Origin: Achromobacter xylosoxidans
Lineage (GTDB): Bacteria > Pseudomonadota > Gammaproteobacteria > Burkholderiales > Burkholderiaceae_B
Assembly (NCBI RefSeq): GCF_014490035.1
Contig: NZ_CP061008.1
Location: 2,480,001-2,544,000, forward strand
Direction: 5' to 3'
Length of the DNA stretch: 64,000 bases
Below, piece by piece: positions 10,131-20,981 of the stretch. Numbering within the stretch: position 1 is the first letter of the stretch; the number at the start of each line of letters is the position of its first letter. Made by a program: the position numbers and the translations under genes. The notes below the pieces were generated by a model, which worked only from the letters and a program-made list of their open reading frames with translations, had not been told where the DNA came from and ran no database searches.

Positions 10131-11756
10131 ATGCGTCAGCGTTCCGTACGCCTTCGAATCGACACCTTCTCCCGCGTGCTGCTGGCCGCGGCCGTCACCG
10201 CCGCCGCTGCCGGCGCCGCGCAGGCGCAGGGACCAGCTTCCGCCACCGGATCGCGCGCCCAGCCCGCGGTGCCGGTGCAGACCCTGCCGGCCCTGACGCC
10301 CAAGCGCAGCTTCGACGACACTCCCGCGCCTGCCGCCAACACGCCGGCGGCTCCGGTCGATGACCGCGCCGGGCAGGCGCTGCCTCCCAGGTCGGCGGCG
10401 CCCGCGCCGGCAACCCTGCCTGCGCCCGCCGCCTTGCCCGCACCCGCTGCGGCCACGGCAGCCCCGGCAGCGACCGCAGCGCCTGCTGCGCCCGCCGCCA
10501 CCGCTGCGCCCGCCGCCACCGCCACCCCCGCTCCCACGGTCATCATCCCGACCGAACTCGACACCAAGGCCTGCATCGCCAAGCTGCGCAAGGGCGCCAC
10601 GGCCAACGGCCTGACCGTGGCCGATTGGGACAAGTACACCGCCAACGCCAAGCTGCTGCCCACCACGGTCGCATCCGCCAAGGGCCAGCCCGAGGGGCGC
10701 GAGGCCTGGTGGGATTACATCGCCAAGACCGTGGACGAGGAGCGCGTGCGCGACGGCCTGGGCGTGCTCGCCAAATATGGTCCGCAGCTGTCGGCCATCA
10801 GCCAGCAATACCAGGTGGATCCGGCCACGCTGGTCGCGATCTTCGGCATCGAGACCAACTACGGCCGGCAGGTCGGCAAGACCAATGTGCTGGACGCCTG
10901 GCTGACGCGCGCCTGCACCGAGAACAAGCCGCTGTGGGAAAAGAACGCCTACGCCTCGGTGCGCCTGCTGCGTGACGGCGTGGTGCCGGCGGACAGCTTC
11001 GTCGGCTCCTGGAGCGGCGCTTTCGGCATGACGCAGTTCATCCCGACCTCGTTCTATGAGCTGGCCGCCGATGGCGACGGCAACGGCAAGATCGATCTCT
11101 ACAACTCGCTGCCCGACGCGTTGGCGTCGACTGCCAATCACCTGCGCAAGCGCCGTGCCAAGTGGACGCACAGCCTGCCCGCCGTGATCGAAGTGCGCGT
11201 GCCGGCCGAGCTGGCCGCCGCCATTCCGGCCTCGCCCGAAGCCGAATACGTGGGTTCGCAGGATCGCCGCACGATCGCCCAGTGGGCCCAGGCCGGCGTG
11301 AAGCAGGGCAACGGTTCGGCCTTGAAGCTGGCGTCGGGCAACGACGAGCAGGCCTATCTGTTCGCGCCCACGGGTTCCGCCGGCCCGGTGTTCCTGGCGA
11401 CGGTGAATTTCGACGCCATCCTGCATTACAACCAGTCGCGCCGTTATGGCCTGGCGGTATCGATGCTGCTCAATCGCCTGCAGGGCGGGCCGGATCTCGT
11501 CGCGGCCTGGCCCACGGACGACCCCGGCTTGTCGCGCGCGCAGATCAAGGAGCTGCAGGAGATGCTCTACGGCCTGGGCTACGACGTGGGCGTGGCCGAC
11601 GGCATTCCGGGCAGCAAGACCCGCGACGCCGTGCGCGAAGAGCAGGTCAAGCGCAAGCTGCCGGAAGACGGCCGCGTGGGCAAGCGCATCTACGACGCCA
11701 TCAAGGCCACCTGGCCGCCCGCGGCGATCCAGGTTCGGCCGACAGCCCAGCAATGA
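10131..11756 (+). CDS. Lytic murein transglycosylase (MltB-type, SLT_2) with C-terminal peptidoglycan-binding domain
   Basis: The 541-residue protein has a signal peptide, then about 110 residues of Ala/Pro/Thr-rich low-complexity linker, then a family 3 lytic transglycosylase domain. The catalytic Glu is in IFGIETNYGRQVGK (E241), and GAFGMTQFIPTSF lies downstream. It ends in a PG_binding_1 domain from about residue 465. Such enzymes cleave the MurNAc-GlcNAc bond to give 1,6-anhydro ends during wall turnover. There is no lipobox, so it is likely soluble in the periplasm. Its stop overlaps the next start (ATGA), indicating translational coupling. Confidence 0.92.
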   Translation: MRQRSVRLRIDTFSRVLLAAAVTAAAAGAAQAQGPASATGSRAQPAVPVQTLPALTPKRSFDDTPAPAANTPAAPVDDRAGQALPPRSAAPAPATLPAPAALPAPAAATAAPAATAAPAAPAATAAPAATATPAPTVIIPTELDTKACIAKLRKGATANGLTVADWDKYTANAKLLPTTVASAKGQPEGREAWWDYIAKTVDEERVRDGLGVLAKYGPQLSAISQQYQVDPATLVAIFGIETNYGRQVGKTNVLDAWLTRACTENKPLWEKNAYASVRLLRDGVVPADSFVGSWSGAFGMTQFIPTSFYELAADGDGNGKIDLYNSLPDALASTANHLRKRRAKWTHSLPAVIEVRVPAELAAAIPASPEAEYVGSQDRRTIAQWAQAGVKQGNGSALKLASGNDEQAYLFAPTGSAGPVFLATVNFDAILHYNQSRRYGLAVSMLLNRLQGGPDLVAAWPTDDPGLSRAQIKELQEMLYGLGYDVGVADGIPGSKTRDAVREEQVKRKLPEDGRVGKRIYDAIKATWPPAAIQVRPTAQQ

Positions 11757-12355
11757 CAGGGGCTTCCGGCACGCAGGGCTACGGTGAAAACGCCGCGGCC
11801 CTGGCAGACCAGTACGAGAGCATCGCGTTCGCGGACGTGCACCGCGACGTGGCGCACCTGATCCCCGCGGCGCCGTCGCGCATCGCCGACATCGGCGCGG
11901 GATCGGGGCGCGACGCCGCCGCGCTGGCGCGGATGGGGCATTCGGTGGTGGCGGCCGAGCCCACGCCCGGGCTGCGCCAGGAGGGTCAGCGCCGCCATGC
12001 GCTGCCCAACCTGGAATGGATCGACGACGCCTTGCCGGAACTGGCCGTGCTGCGCGGTCAAGACCGGGCGTTCGACGTGATCATGCTGACGGCCGTGTGG
12101 ATGCACCTGGACGCCGACGAACGCCGCCAGGGCATGCAGGCGCTGGCCGCGCTCTTGGCGCCGCAGGGCCAGATCCTGATGTCGCTGCGGCACGGCCCGG
12201 TGCCTCCTGGCCGCCGCATGTTCGACGTGTCCGCGCAGGAAACGATCACGCTGGCGGCCGGCCACGGCCTGTCCTCGCACCATCTCAGTTCGCGCGAAGA
12301 CATGCTGGACCGCGCCGACGTGCGCTGGAGTTTCCTGGGCCTGCGCCGCACCTGA
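11753..12355 (+). CDS. Class I SAM-dependent methyltransferase
   Basis: This 200-residue protein has motif I as RIADIGAGSGRDAAALA at about 43-59, followed by an acidic residue after the next strand (VVAAEPT) and FDVIMLTAVWMHLD further on. That is the Methyltransf_11/25-type fold. The substrate is unknown. The ATG at 11753 overlaps the transglycosylase stop by four bases, so the two are translated together; a wall-related role is conceivable but unproven. Confidence 0.85.
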   Translation: MTGASGTQGYGENAAALADQYESIAFADVHRDVAHLIPAAPSRIADIGAGSGRDAAALARMGHSVVAAEPTPGLRQEGQRRHALPNLEWIDDALPELAVLRGQDRAFDVIMLTAVWMHLDADERRQGMQALAALLAPQGQILMSLRHGPVPPGRRMFDVSAQETITLAAGHGLSSHHLSSREDMLDRADVRWSFLGLRRT

Positions 12356-12463
12356 AAGCCATGCCCCGGGGCCGGACTCGGCCTGGGGGATTCGTCCGTT
12401 GGACGATGGGCCGGCGGGCCGTCCGCCGGTATCATGTCCGCCACGCCATTTCTTCAGCCTTCC

Positions 12464-13036
12464 ATGTCCGCCGCACTGCTCCCCGACACTTTCCAGACCG
12501 CCCGGCTGCAAGCCCGGCGCATGGACGAAACCGATTATTCCTTCATTGCCGCGATGCATGCGGACGAGCGCCTCATGGCCACCATGGGCGGCACCCGGAC
12601 AGACGCGGCCAGCCGCCGTTATCTGCTGCAGAACGTCGAGCATTGGACCGAGCTGGGCTACGGCATGTATGTGCTGGCCGACCGCGCCAGCGGCGCGCTG
12701 GCGGGCCGGGCGGGCTTGAAGCGCACCCAATCTCGGGGCCGCGACGAGGTCGAGGTCGCGTATGCCTTCCTGCCCGCGAGCTGGGGCATGGGATACGCCA
12801 CCGAAATCGCCCATGCGCTCCTGGCGCTGGGATTCGGCCGCTTGCCGGTCGAGGCGCTGTCGGCCGTGGCGCTGGAAGAGAATGCCGCGTCCTGCCGGGT
12901 GCTGGAAAAATGCGGCATGCGCCAGATTGGCGGTGCGGGAGCGGGCGGCGCGGGCAAGCGTCTCTACGAAATCAGCCGCGCCGAATGGCCGCTGCCGGAC
13001 GCGGGCGCGGCGGCCGGCGCCGGCCATCGGCGCTAA
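12464..13036 (+). CDS. GNAT family N-acetyltransferase (RimJ/RimL-like)
   Basis: The 190-residue protein matches the Acetyltransf_3 pattern: an N-terminal LQARRMDETD, the acetyl-CoA-binding region FLPASWGMGYATEIAHALL, and ENAASCRVLEKCGM near the end. The acceptor is unknown; relatives acetylate ribosomal protein N-termini, antibiotics or metabolites. Two in-frame ATGs are possible (12434 and 12464). Neither has a good ribosome site; the second is chosen because relatives start close to the PDTFQTARL segment. Confidence 0.83.
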   Translation: MSAALLPDTFQTARLQARRMDETDYSFIAAMHADERLMATMGGTRTDAASRRYLLQNVEHWTELGYGMYVLADRASGALAGRAGLKRTQSRGRDEVEVAYAFLPASWGMGYATEIAHALLALGFGRLPVEALSAVALEENAASCRVLEKCGMRQIGGAGAGGAGKRLYEISRAEWPLPDAGAAAGAGHRR

Positions 13037-13045
13037 GATTGGGAT

Positions 13046-13231
13046 ATGAGCACCAAGCAGATCCCCGACGACGACCCGCAGCCCGTTCCGCCCGTCGCGC
13101 CCGAACCCGAAGAGTGTTGCAACAGCGGCTGCATCCCCTGTGTCTATGACACCTATAACGAAGCCATGGACGATTACCGGGAAGCGCTGAAAGCCTGGCG
13201 GGCCAGGCATCCGGAACAGTCCAAGGGCTAG
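13046..13231 (+). CDS. Small oxidoreductase-like domain protein (Cys-rich, 61 aa)
   Basis: The 61-residue protein has a Pro-rich start (PQPVPPVAPEPEE) and then CCNSGCIPCVYDTYNEAMDDY. This matches the Oxidored-like family (PF09791), a short motif found alone in bacteria and at the N-terminus of some eukaryotic oxidoreductases. The Cys cluster suggests metal or redox binding, but no activity is established. It starts 9 bp after the GNAT gene, so it is probably co-transcribed. Confidence 0.82.
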   Translation: MSTKQIPDDDPQPVPPVAPEPEECCNSGCIPCVYDTYNEAMDDYREALKAWRARHPEQSKG

Positions 13232-13238
13232 GCGCCCG

Positions 13239-13676
13239 TCAGCCCGCCAGCTTCATGTGGATGATGGGACGAGGGCGACCCGCGTCGTCCTGCTCCGAGC
13301 GGCCCACGTCCTCGAAACCGTAGTGCTTGTAGAAGCCGTGGGCCTGGGGATTCTGTTCGTTCACGTCCACCAGCAGGGTGCCGTGCAGCGAACGCGCGAA
13401 GTTCAGCAGGCGCCGGCCTGCTCCCTTGCCGCGCTTGTTGGCATCCACGAACAGCATCTGGACCTTGTTGCCGTTCAGGCCCATGAAGCCGGCAACTTCG
13501 CCGGCATCGTCCTCACAGACCCAGACCCGCACCGAAGGCAGGTCGGTGTTCAGCACCTGCGGGTACATGGCCTGGATTTCCTTTTCCGTCAGGAACGTGT
13601 GGGTGGCGCGTACCGAACGGAGCCAGATGTCCACCAGGGCCAGGTCATCGCCGTGGTTGCGTTCTCGGATATTCAT
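13239..13676 (-). CDS. GNAT family acetyltransferase (YjaB-like)
   Basis: The 145-residue protein shows a GNAT core: the acetyl-CoA loop VDANKRGKGAGRRLL at about 78-92 and DVNEQNPQAHGFYKHYGF near the C-terminus. It resembles the E. coli YjaB-type N-acetyltransferases of unclear substrate. It converges on the small Cys-rich gene with only 7 bp between stops, and no clear terminator was seen there. Confidence 0.85.
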   Translation of the reverse strand: MNIRERNHGDDLALVDIWLRSVRATHTFLTEKEIQAMYPQVLNTDLPSVRVWVCEDDAGEVAGFMGLNGNKVQMLFVDANKRGKGAGRRLLNFARSLHGTLLVDVNEQNPQAHGFYKHYGFEDVGRSEQDDAGRPRPIIHMKLAG

Positions 13677-13739
13677 TTTTCTAATGGTTTTACAGGTCGG
13701 GTGCCGGCGCGGTCCTTGGCTACGCCGGTCTTTTTGCCG

Positions 13740-15479
13740 CTAGAGCCCTGCGCGGTAGAGCTCGGTCGCCGCCAGGACGGTTTCCATCTGTACAGTATGC
13801 GCGAAAACGAAGCGGTCGCCGTAGACGGTTTCATCCGGAAACTCGGAAATCAACGCCATGGGCAAGTCTTCGCGGTCGCTTTCGCTGATCTGCACCGGGA
13901 TGCCGTTCAGTACGTCGAATCCGGTTTCGAGCGCGTGCGCCTGGAATAGTTCAAGTTGCCGCGCGTTGAACTCGACCAGGCCGGGAACGTTGCGGGCCAG
14001 CCTGGCGGTAACGCCCTCGATCAGGCGGCGGGCGCGGTCGCCCCAGCCCGGGTGATGGCGCAGCACCAGGAAGAAGCCCTTGGGGATGGTCCACAGCTCG
14101 AAATGGCGCGGCAGGTAGCCGGATAGCGGCCGGGTCCATTCATGGGCGGGATAGCCGTGCAGGTTGATGTGCAGCTGAGCGCCGCTGATGGCGTGCGCCT
14201 GGTGGCGGCCTTCGCGTTCGAAGAACGGGGCGCGTTCGCGGTAGGCGATGTCGTCGCCCAGCGCGCTGTAGCGCGAGGCATGCAGCATGTGGCGCGGATG
14301 GTGCGCGCGCAGGCGGTTGAACAGCGCGTAGCCGTCCGGATTTTCGGCGGCGATCAGGGCGAAATGCGCGTCGCCGCGCTCGGCCAGCGTCTGCGCGGCG
14401 CGCAGGGCGCCGACCACGCCGGAAGTTTCATTGGCGTGCTGCGCGCCCGAGATGAACACTGCGGGGCCGGGACCGCGCAGGTACGTACCCAGCACCGGAC
14501 GGCCCTGGCGCGATACGGCCTGGAAGGTATCGCCGCCGAACGCCGCCATGCAGCTGGCGATCTGGCCGGCCGACAGCGGTTCGCGGACCTGGGCCAGCGG
14601 CGCATCGAGCGGCGCGGGCGCAACGGGCGCCAAGGCGTCGAAATGCTCCAGCGATATCAGCACGCGCGCTGCGCCGTCGTGGCGGCGGATGTCGGGAATG
14701 ATCTGGCCGGGTTGCAGGCCGCGGTCGCCGGACGGGCGGCCCGAGTGCTTCTGGAAGTGTTCCAGCAGCGAAAAATAGATGTCTTCGTGCAGCGCTTCGA
14801 AGGTGCTGACGATTTCCTCGTCCACCGGCAGGGCGAAGTCGATGCCCGGCAAATCCACGCGGATTTCCAGGCGCTCGAAATAGGGCTCGTGCGCGCCCCA
14901 GGCATGGCTGCGCACCGTGTCCACGATGGCGCGGAACGCCTGCTGGTATTCGGTGGCCTGGGCGGCATCGGTCTGCAGCACGCCTTCGGCGTCGCGCACG
15001 CGCAGCCAGCCGGTGGGCGACAGCTCGGGCGTGCCATCCTGGGCGTAGCCGACCTGGTTGGGCGCATAGACGCGGGTATCGAGCTTGCGGCCATCGGCGT
15101 AGCGCAGGCTGACGTCGTAGTGCAGATCGTCGGCGCCGGGCTGCATAGCGACTTCCACGCCTTGCAGCAGCGCGATGAGCGGATAGGCTTCCAGGGTGAA
15201 GCGCTTGGCCTGGGCGTGTTCGTGCAGCGGATAGCGCACCACGACGGACGCCAGCCCTTCGCGCTCGACCTCTTCCAGGAAGTAGTGCAGCAGCGGCTTG
15301 TAGGCGCTGCGAAAGCGCGCGGTGACGCCGGCTTGCGCCAGGCGCTCCTGGGCCGCGCGGCGCGCCTCCACGCCTTCGAACAGCCAGCCTTCCACGACCG
15401 CGCCGCGCCAGGCCGGCGCCATGTAGGCATGGGTCCAGGCGTCCAGCGTGCGGTCGAATGTTTTTTCCAGCAAAGACAT
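13740..15479 (-). CDS. M14 family zinc carboxypeptidase-like protein
   Basis: The 579-residue protein has a long N-terminal region (about 1-320) and a C-terminal M14 catalytic part. The part shows HANE (His348, Glu351), an NPDG segment at 380-383 and LHINLHGYP with a candidate third zinc His. No signal peptide is seen, so it should be cytoplasmic. It is the last gene of the leftward peptide ABC transporter operon, 34 bp after a permease, which suggests it hydrolyses imported peptides or amides. The N-terminal region was not assigned to a family. Confidence 0.82.
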   Translation of the reverse strand: MSLLEKTFDRTLDAWTHAYMAPAWRGAVVEGWLFEGVEARRAAQERLAQAGVTARFRSAYKPLLHYFLEEVEREGLASVVVRYPLHEHAQAKRFTLEAYPLIALLQGVEVAMQPGADDLHYDVSLRYADGRKLDTRVYAPNQVGYAQDGTPELSPTGWLRVRDAEGVLQTDAAQATEYQQAFRAIVDTVRSHAWGAHEPYFERLEIRVDLPGIDFALPVDEEIVSTFEALHEDIYFSLLEHFQKHSGRPSGDRGLQPGQIIPDIRRHDGAARVLISLEHFDALAPVAPAPLDAPLAQVREPLSAGQIASCMAAFGGDTFQAVSRQGRPVLGTYLRGPGPAVFISGAQHANETSGVVGALRAAQTLAERGDAHFALIAAENPDGYALFNRLRAHHPRHMLHASRYSALGDDIAYRERAPFFEREGRHQAHAISGAQLHINLHGYPAHEWTRPLSGYLPRHFELWTIPKGFFLVLRHHPGWGDRARRLIEGVTARLARNVPGLVEFNARQLELFQAHALETGFDVLNGIPVQISESDREDLPMALISEFPDETVYGDRFVFAHTVQMETVLAATELYRAGL

Positions 15480-15513
15480 ACTCGATATTCCTTTCAGACG
15501 GACCGGGGCGGCT

Positions 15514-16383
15514 TCAGACCTTGCCGGTCGGGTCCAGGCGGTCGCGCAGCCAGTCGCCCAGCAGGTTCAGGCCCAGCACCGTCAGCATGATGGCCAGGCC
15601 CGGAAAGACGCTGACCCACCAGGCCGTCTGCATATACGTGCGGCCGTCGGCAAGCATACCGCCCCAGCTCGGGATCATGGGATCCACGCCCAGGCCGAGG
15701 AAGGTCAGACTGCTTTCCAGCAGGATGTTGTTGGCGACGTTCAGCGTCATCAGGATGACCAGCGGCCCCAGCAGGTTGGGCACGATGTGGTGGCGGATCA
15801 TGGCCAGGTCGCGCACGCCGAAGGCGCGGGCGGCCAGCACGAACTCGCGCTCGCGCAGGGCCAGGACCTGGGCGCGCACCAGGCGCGCATACTGCACCCA
15901 CTGCGACACGATCATGAAGAAGATGACGTTGAACAGCCCGCCGCCCAGGATGGCGATGAAAGTGATGGCCACCAGGATGAACGGCAGCGCCAGCTGCACA
16001 TCGGCAAAGCGCATGACGATCATGTCCCAGAAGCCGCGGTAGTAGCCGGCGATCAGGCCCATGACGATGCCCAGCAGCGCGCCGCCGACGACCGAGGCGA
16101 AGCCCACCGTCAGCGAGATCTTGCCGCCGACGATGACGCGGGCCAGCACGTCGCGGCCCAGCGGGTCGGTGCCGAAGGGGTGGGCCGCCGAGGTGAAGGG
16201 CGCCATCAGGCGGGCGGCCAGGTCCATGGCTTCGCCGCCGTCGGGGAACAGCCAGCCGGAGGTCAGCACCAGCACGATCATGGTGCCGGTCAGCAGCGCG
16301 CCCAGCACGAATTCCAGCGAGCGGTAGCGGCTGCGGGGCTTGGCCGCCTTGGGGGCGGCGGCGGTGGGGGTAGTAGTCTGCAT
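15514..16383 (-). CDS. Peptide/nickel-type ABC transporter permease (DppC/GsiD-like)
   Basis: This 289-residue inner-membrane protein has the N-terminal TM plus DppC-type extension and the EAA loop region LAARAFGVRDLAMIRHHIVPN, which contacts the ATPase. Pairs of this type with DppB form the channel for di-/oligopeptide or glutathione uptake. It starts 5 bp after the upstream permease gene, so the two are tightly coupled. Confidence 0.9.
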   Translation of the reverse strand: MQTTTPTAAAPKAAKPRSRYRSLEFVLGALLTGTMIVLVLTSGWLFPDGGEAMDLAARLMAPFTSAAHPFGTDPLGRDVLARVIVGGKISLTVGFASVVGGALLGIVMGLIAGYYRGFWDMIVMRFADVQLALPFILVAITFIAILGGGLFNVIFFMIVSQWVQYARLVRAQVLALREREFVLAARAFGVRDLAMIRHHIVPNLLGPLVILMTLNVANNILLESSLTFLGLGVDPMIPSWGGMLADGRTYMQTAWWVSVFPGLAIMLTVLGLNLLGDWLRDRLDPTGKV

Positions 16384-16388
16384 AAGGC

Positions 16389-17312
16389 TCAGCGCGTGCG
16401 GATGCGGGGGTCGACGATGCCGTAGGCGATGTCGACGATCAGGTTGACCAGGACGATGACGGAGGCCAGCACGGTGACCGTGCCCTGCAGCACCGGGTAG
16501 TCGCGGCCGGAGATGGCGTCGAACGCCAGCGTACCCAGGCCGGGCCAGTTGAAGACCATTTCGATGACCACGATGCCGCCGATCAGGCCGCCGAATTGCA
16601 GGCCCAGGTAGGTGATGAGCGGAATCGCGCAGTTGCGCAGCGCGTGCTTGTACAGCACCACGCGTTCCTTCAGGCCTTTGCTGCGCGCCACCATGATGTA
16701 TTGCGCCGACAGCGTTTCCAGCATGGTGGTGCGCACCAGGCGGATATTGGTGGCGCTGAGGATGATGGCCATCGTCAGCGACGGCAGCACCAGGCTGGCG
16801 GGCCCGCTCCAGCCGGACGGCGGCAGCAGCGGGAAGGTGATCGACAGCAGCAGCACCAGCATCAGCGCCAGCCAGAAATTGGGAAAGGACAGTCCCACCA
16901 GCGACAGGATGCGGATCGCCTGGTCCGTGGTCTTGCCGCGCTTGATCGCGGCCTGGATGCCCAGCGGCAGCGAGATCAGGATCGACGCCAGCAGCGAGGT
17001 GAATGCCAGCATCAGCGTGGCGGGCAGCGCATCGCCGATCAGCTTGGCGACCGACGTGCCGCCCATGAAGCTGCGGCCGAAATCGCCATGCAGCAGCCCC
17101 TGCATATAGGACAGGTACTGCTCGTAGAACGGGCGGTTCAGGCCCAGCGCCTGGCGGATATTGGCCAGGTCCTGCTCAGTGACGCTGCCCGAACCCTGGC
17201 TGAGCATCAGCGCGGGGTCGCCGGTCAGGCGCACGGCATAGGAGACGAGCAGCGTCACGGCCACGATCACGAAGACGGCCTGCAACACGCGTTTGATGAG
17301 AAATCCGGTCAT
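16389..17312 (-). CDS. Peptide/nickel-type ABC transporter permease (DppB/GsiC-like)
   Basis: The 307-residue protein begins MTGFLIKRVLQAVFVIVAVT, the standard DppB start. It includes the family segments RQALGLNRPFYEQYLSYMQG and the coupling loop VARSKGLKERVVLYKHALRN. It forms the inner-membrane channel with the following DppC-like protein. It is separated from the binding-protein gene upstream by 218 bp containing two stem-loop elements that may lower permease expression relative to the binding protein. Confidence 0.9.
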   Translation of the reverse strand: MTGFLIKRVLQAVFVIVAVTLLVSYAVRLTGDPALMLSQGSGSVTEQDLANIRQALGLNRPFYEQYLSYMQGLLHGDFGRSFMGGTSVAKLIGDALPATLMLAFTSLLASILISLPLGIQAAIKRGKTTDQAIRILSLVGLSFPNFWLALMLVLLLSITFPLLPPSGWSGPASLVLPSLTMAIILSATNIRLVRTTMLETLSAQYIMVARSKGLKERVVLYKHALRNCAIPLITYLGLQFGGLIGGIVVIEMVFNWPGLGTLAFDAISGRDYPVLQGTVTVLASVIVLVNLIVDIAYGIVDPRIRTR

Positions 17313-17318
17313 AAGTCG

Positions 17319-17342
17319 CCGTCCCGGCTTGCGCCGGGACGG
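17319..17342 (-). terminator. Intercistronic stem-loop (10-bp stem)
   Basis: The arms CCGTCCCGGC and GCCGGGACGG form a perfect 10-bp stem with a 4-base loop, lying between the binding-protein and permease genes. No T run follows on the transcribed strand. It may therefore act as an attenuator or RNA-stability element rather than as a full terminator. Confidence 0.5.
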
Positions 17343-17484
17343 GTCGGTAAGGTTAATGCCTCAAGGCAGCGCCAAAAGCATTCCAAAAAAAGTGCCGGTT
17401 GTTCATAGCGCCATCGCACCATGAGCAACCGGTCCTCCCCCAGCGGGATGCCGCGGATCCGGGCTCTGCCGGTCCGCAGGCATG

Positions 17485-17523
17485 CCCCCCTGGGGGGGAA
17501 GCGCGCAGCGCTTCGGGGGGGGG
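17485..17523 (-). repeat. C6/G7 ... G9 hairpin element after the binding-protein gene
   Basis: Read on the plus strand, a C6 run, a G7 run, then the hairpin GAAGCGC-GCA-GCGCTTC and a G9 run. The C run can pair with either G run, giving two alternative folds. It begins 8 bases after the binding-protein stop. Similar C/G-run hairpins are common between genes in Burkholderiales, so it is probably a dispersed 3'-end element. Confidence 0.55.
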
Positions 17524-17530
17524 ACCTACT

Positions 17531-19063
17531 CTACTCCACAGAAGCGTTCAGGAAACGGAAGCGGATGTCGCCCGGCACTTCCAGATCCTTCACGCGCTTG
17601 TTCACCCCGACGATCGTGTTCAGGCTGTACAGCGGCATTTCCAGCGCCTGGTCGGCCACGTAGCCGGCGATCTCCTGCAGCATGGCTTCGCGCTTCTTCA
17701 CGTCGTAGACCGTGCGCTGCGCTTCCAGCATGCCGTTGAGCTTGGCGTCGTTGTCGTACGGGTTCCACTTCTGGCCCGTGTGGTACATCAGGTAGGCCGT
17801 GTTGTCGTAGTCGTAGGTCCAGCCGCCCCACTGGTTCTGCCACATTTCGCCGGTCTTGCCGCCGGGGATGATGTCGTTGAGCAGCACGCCGGTTTCATAC
17901 GGCTTGATCGTGGCGCGCACGCCCACGCCTTGCAGGTAGCCCGAGACGGCCTGGGCCACTTCGCGGAAGTTCGAATCGCTGCCGCGCACGTCGATCTGCA
18001 CGGTGGCGCCCGGCTTCACGCCGGCGGCGGCCAGCAGCTTCTTGGCTTCGGCTGGGTTGAAGGGCAGGGGCTTCTGCTCGGGGTTGTAGCCGAAGGACTG
18101 CGGACCCTGGAAGCTGGCGATGGTCTTGGCCTGGCCCAGCAGCAGCTGCTTGACGATGGCGTCGCGGTCCACGGCCATGATCAGCGCGCGGCGCACGTCG
18201 CGGTTCTGCGTGATGCCGCTCTTGGTGTTGTAGCGCAGCGCGAAAGCGACCGGGCCGCCGGTGGAGATGACGTCGGCGTTGCCGGACTTCTTCACGGTTT
18301 CGATCAGGCCCAGCGGAATCAGGGTGGCGACGTCGATGCGGCCGGCCTGCAGTTCGGCGACTTGCGTGCCCGGCTCACCGATGAAGCGGTAGACCACCTT
18401 GTCCAGCTTGGGCTTGCCGCCCCAGTAGTCGTCGTTGCGCGCCAGCGTCACGTTGACCTTGGGCTGGTAGCTTTCGAACTTGAACGGGCCGGTGCCGACC
18501 GGGTTGGTGTTGAAGTTGTCTTCGCCCTTTTCCTTGATGTATTTGGGCGGCACGATCATGGCGCCATAGCCGGCCAGCTTGGTCAGCAGGACGGGATCGG
18601 GCTGCTTCAGGATGAAGTCCACGGTGTATTCGTCCACCACCTTGATCTCGCCGATCGAGTCGTAGTTGGACTTCTGCGGGCCCTTGGCGCCTTCCGCGCC
18701 CAGGAGGCGCTCGAAGGTGAACTTCACGGCTTCGGCGTTGAAGGGTTCGCCGTTGTGGAACTTGACGCCTTCGCGCAGCTTGAAGCGCAGGCGCTTGTTG
18801 TCGTCCAGGTATTCCCAGCTGGTGGCCAGGCCCGGCTGCAGCTTGAGGTCGGCGCCGCGCATGGTCAGGCCGTCATACAGGTTGCTGCCCACCGAACCCC
18901 AGAAGGTCACGAAGGTGTCGATCGGGTCCCAGCTGCCCGGGTCCTGGTTGATGGCGACATTGAGCGTGCCGGCGGCGTGAGCGGTCACGAAGACGGCGGG
19001 CAGCGCGCCGCCCAGCGCCAGGGCCAGGGCGGTGGCGGTGTAGGTTTTGCGTAGGGAGAGCAT
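17531..19063 (-). CDS. Peptide ABC transporter substrate-binding protein (SBP_bac_5)
   Basis: The 510-residue protein has a signal peptide (MLSLRKTYTATALALALGGA to about residue 31) and the cluster C binding-protein fold. DPGSWDPIDTF is near the mature start, and KLREGVKFHNGEPFNAEAVK and DRDAIVKQLL segments follow. It captures peptides or related solutes in the periplasm for the adjoining permeases. The start at 19063 has GGAG at good spacing; an upstream in-frame start would overlap the ATPase gene and spoil the signal peptide. The exact ligand (dipeptide, oligopeptide, glutathione) is unresolved. Confidence 0.9.
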   Translation of the reverse strand: MLSLRKTYTATALALALGGALPAVFVTAHAAGTLNVAINQDPGSWDPIDTFVTFWGSVGSNLYDGLTMRGADLKLQPGLATSWEYLDDNKRLRFKLREGVKFHNGEPFNAEAVKFTFERLLGAEGAKGPQKSNYDSIGEIKVVDEYTVDFILKQPDPVLLTKLAGYGAMIVPPKYIKEKGEDNFNTNPVGTGPFKFESYQPKVNVTLARNDDYWGGKPKLDKVVYRFIGEPGTQVAELQAGRIDVATLIPLGLIETVKKSGNADVISTGGPVAFALRYNTKSGITQNRDVRRALIMAVDRDAIVKQLLLGQAKTIASFQGPQSFGYNPEQKPLPFNPAEAKKLLAAAGVKPGATVQIDVRGSDSNFREVAQAVSGYLQGVGVRATIKPYETGVLLNDIIPGGKTGEMWQNQWGGWTYDYDNTAYLMYHTGQKWNPYDNDAKLNGMLEAQRTVYDVKKREAMLQEIAGYVADQALEMPLYSLNTIVGVNKRVKDLEVPGDIRFRFLNASVE

Positions 19064-19118
19064 GTTCAACTCCAGGAACGGGAAGCCGGGCGGGCCGACG
19101 TGAAAAAGGGGTTGCGGC

Positions 19119-20972
<1,854 letters not shown>

Positions 20973-20981
20973 CGTGGATTC

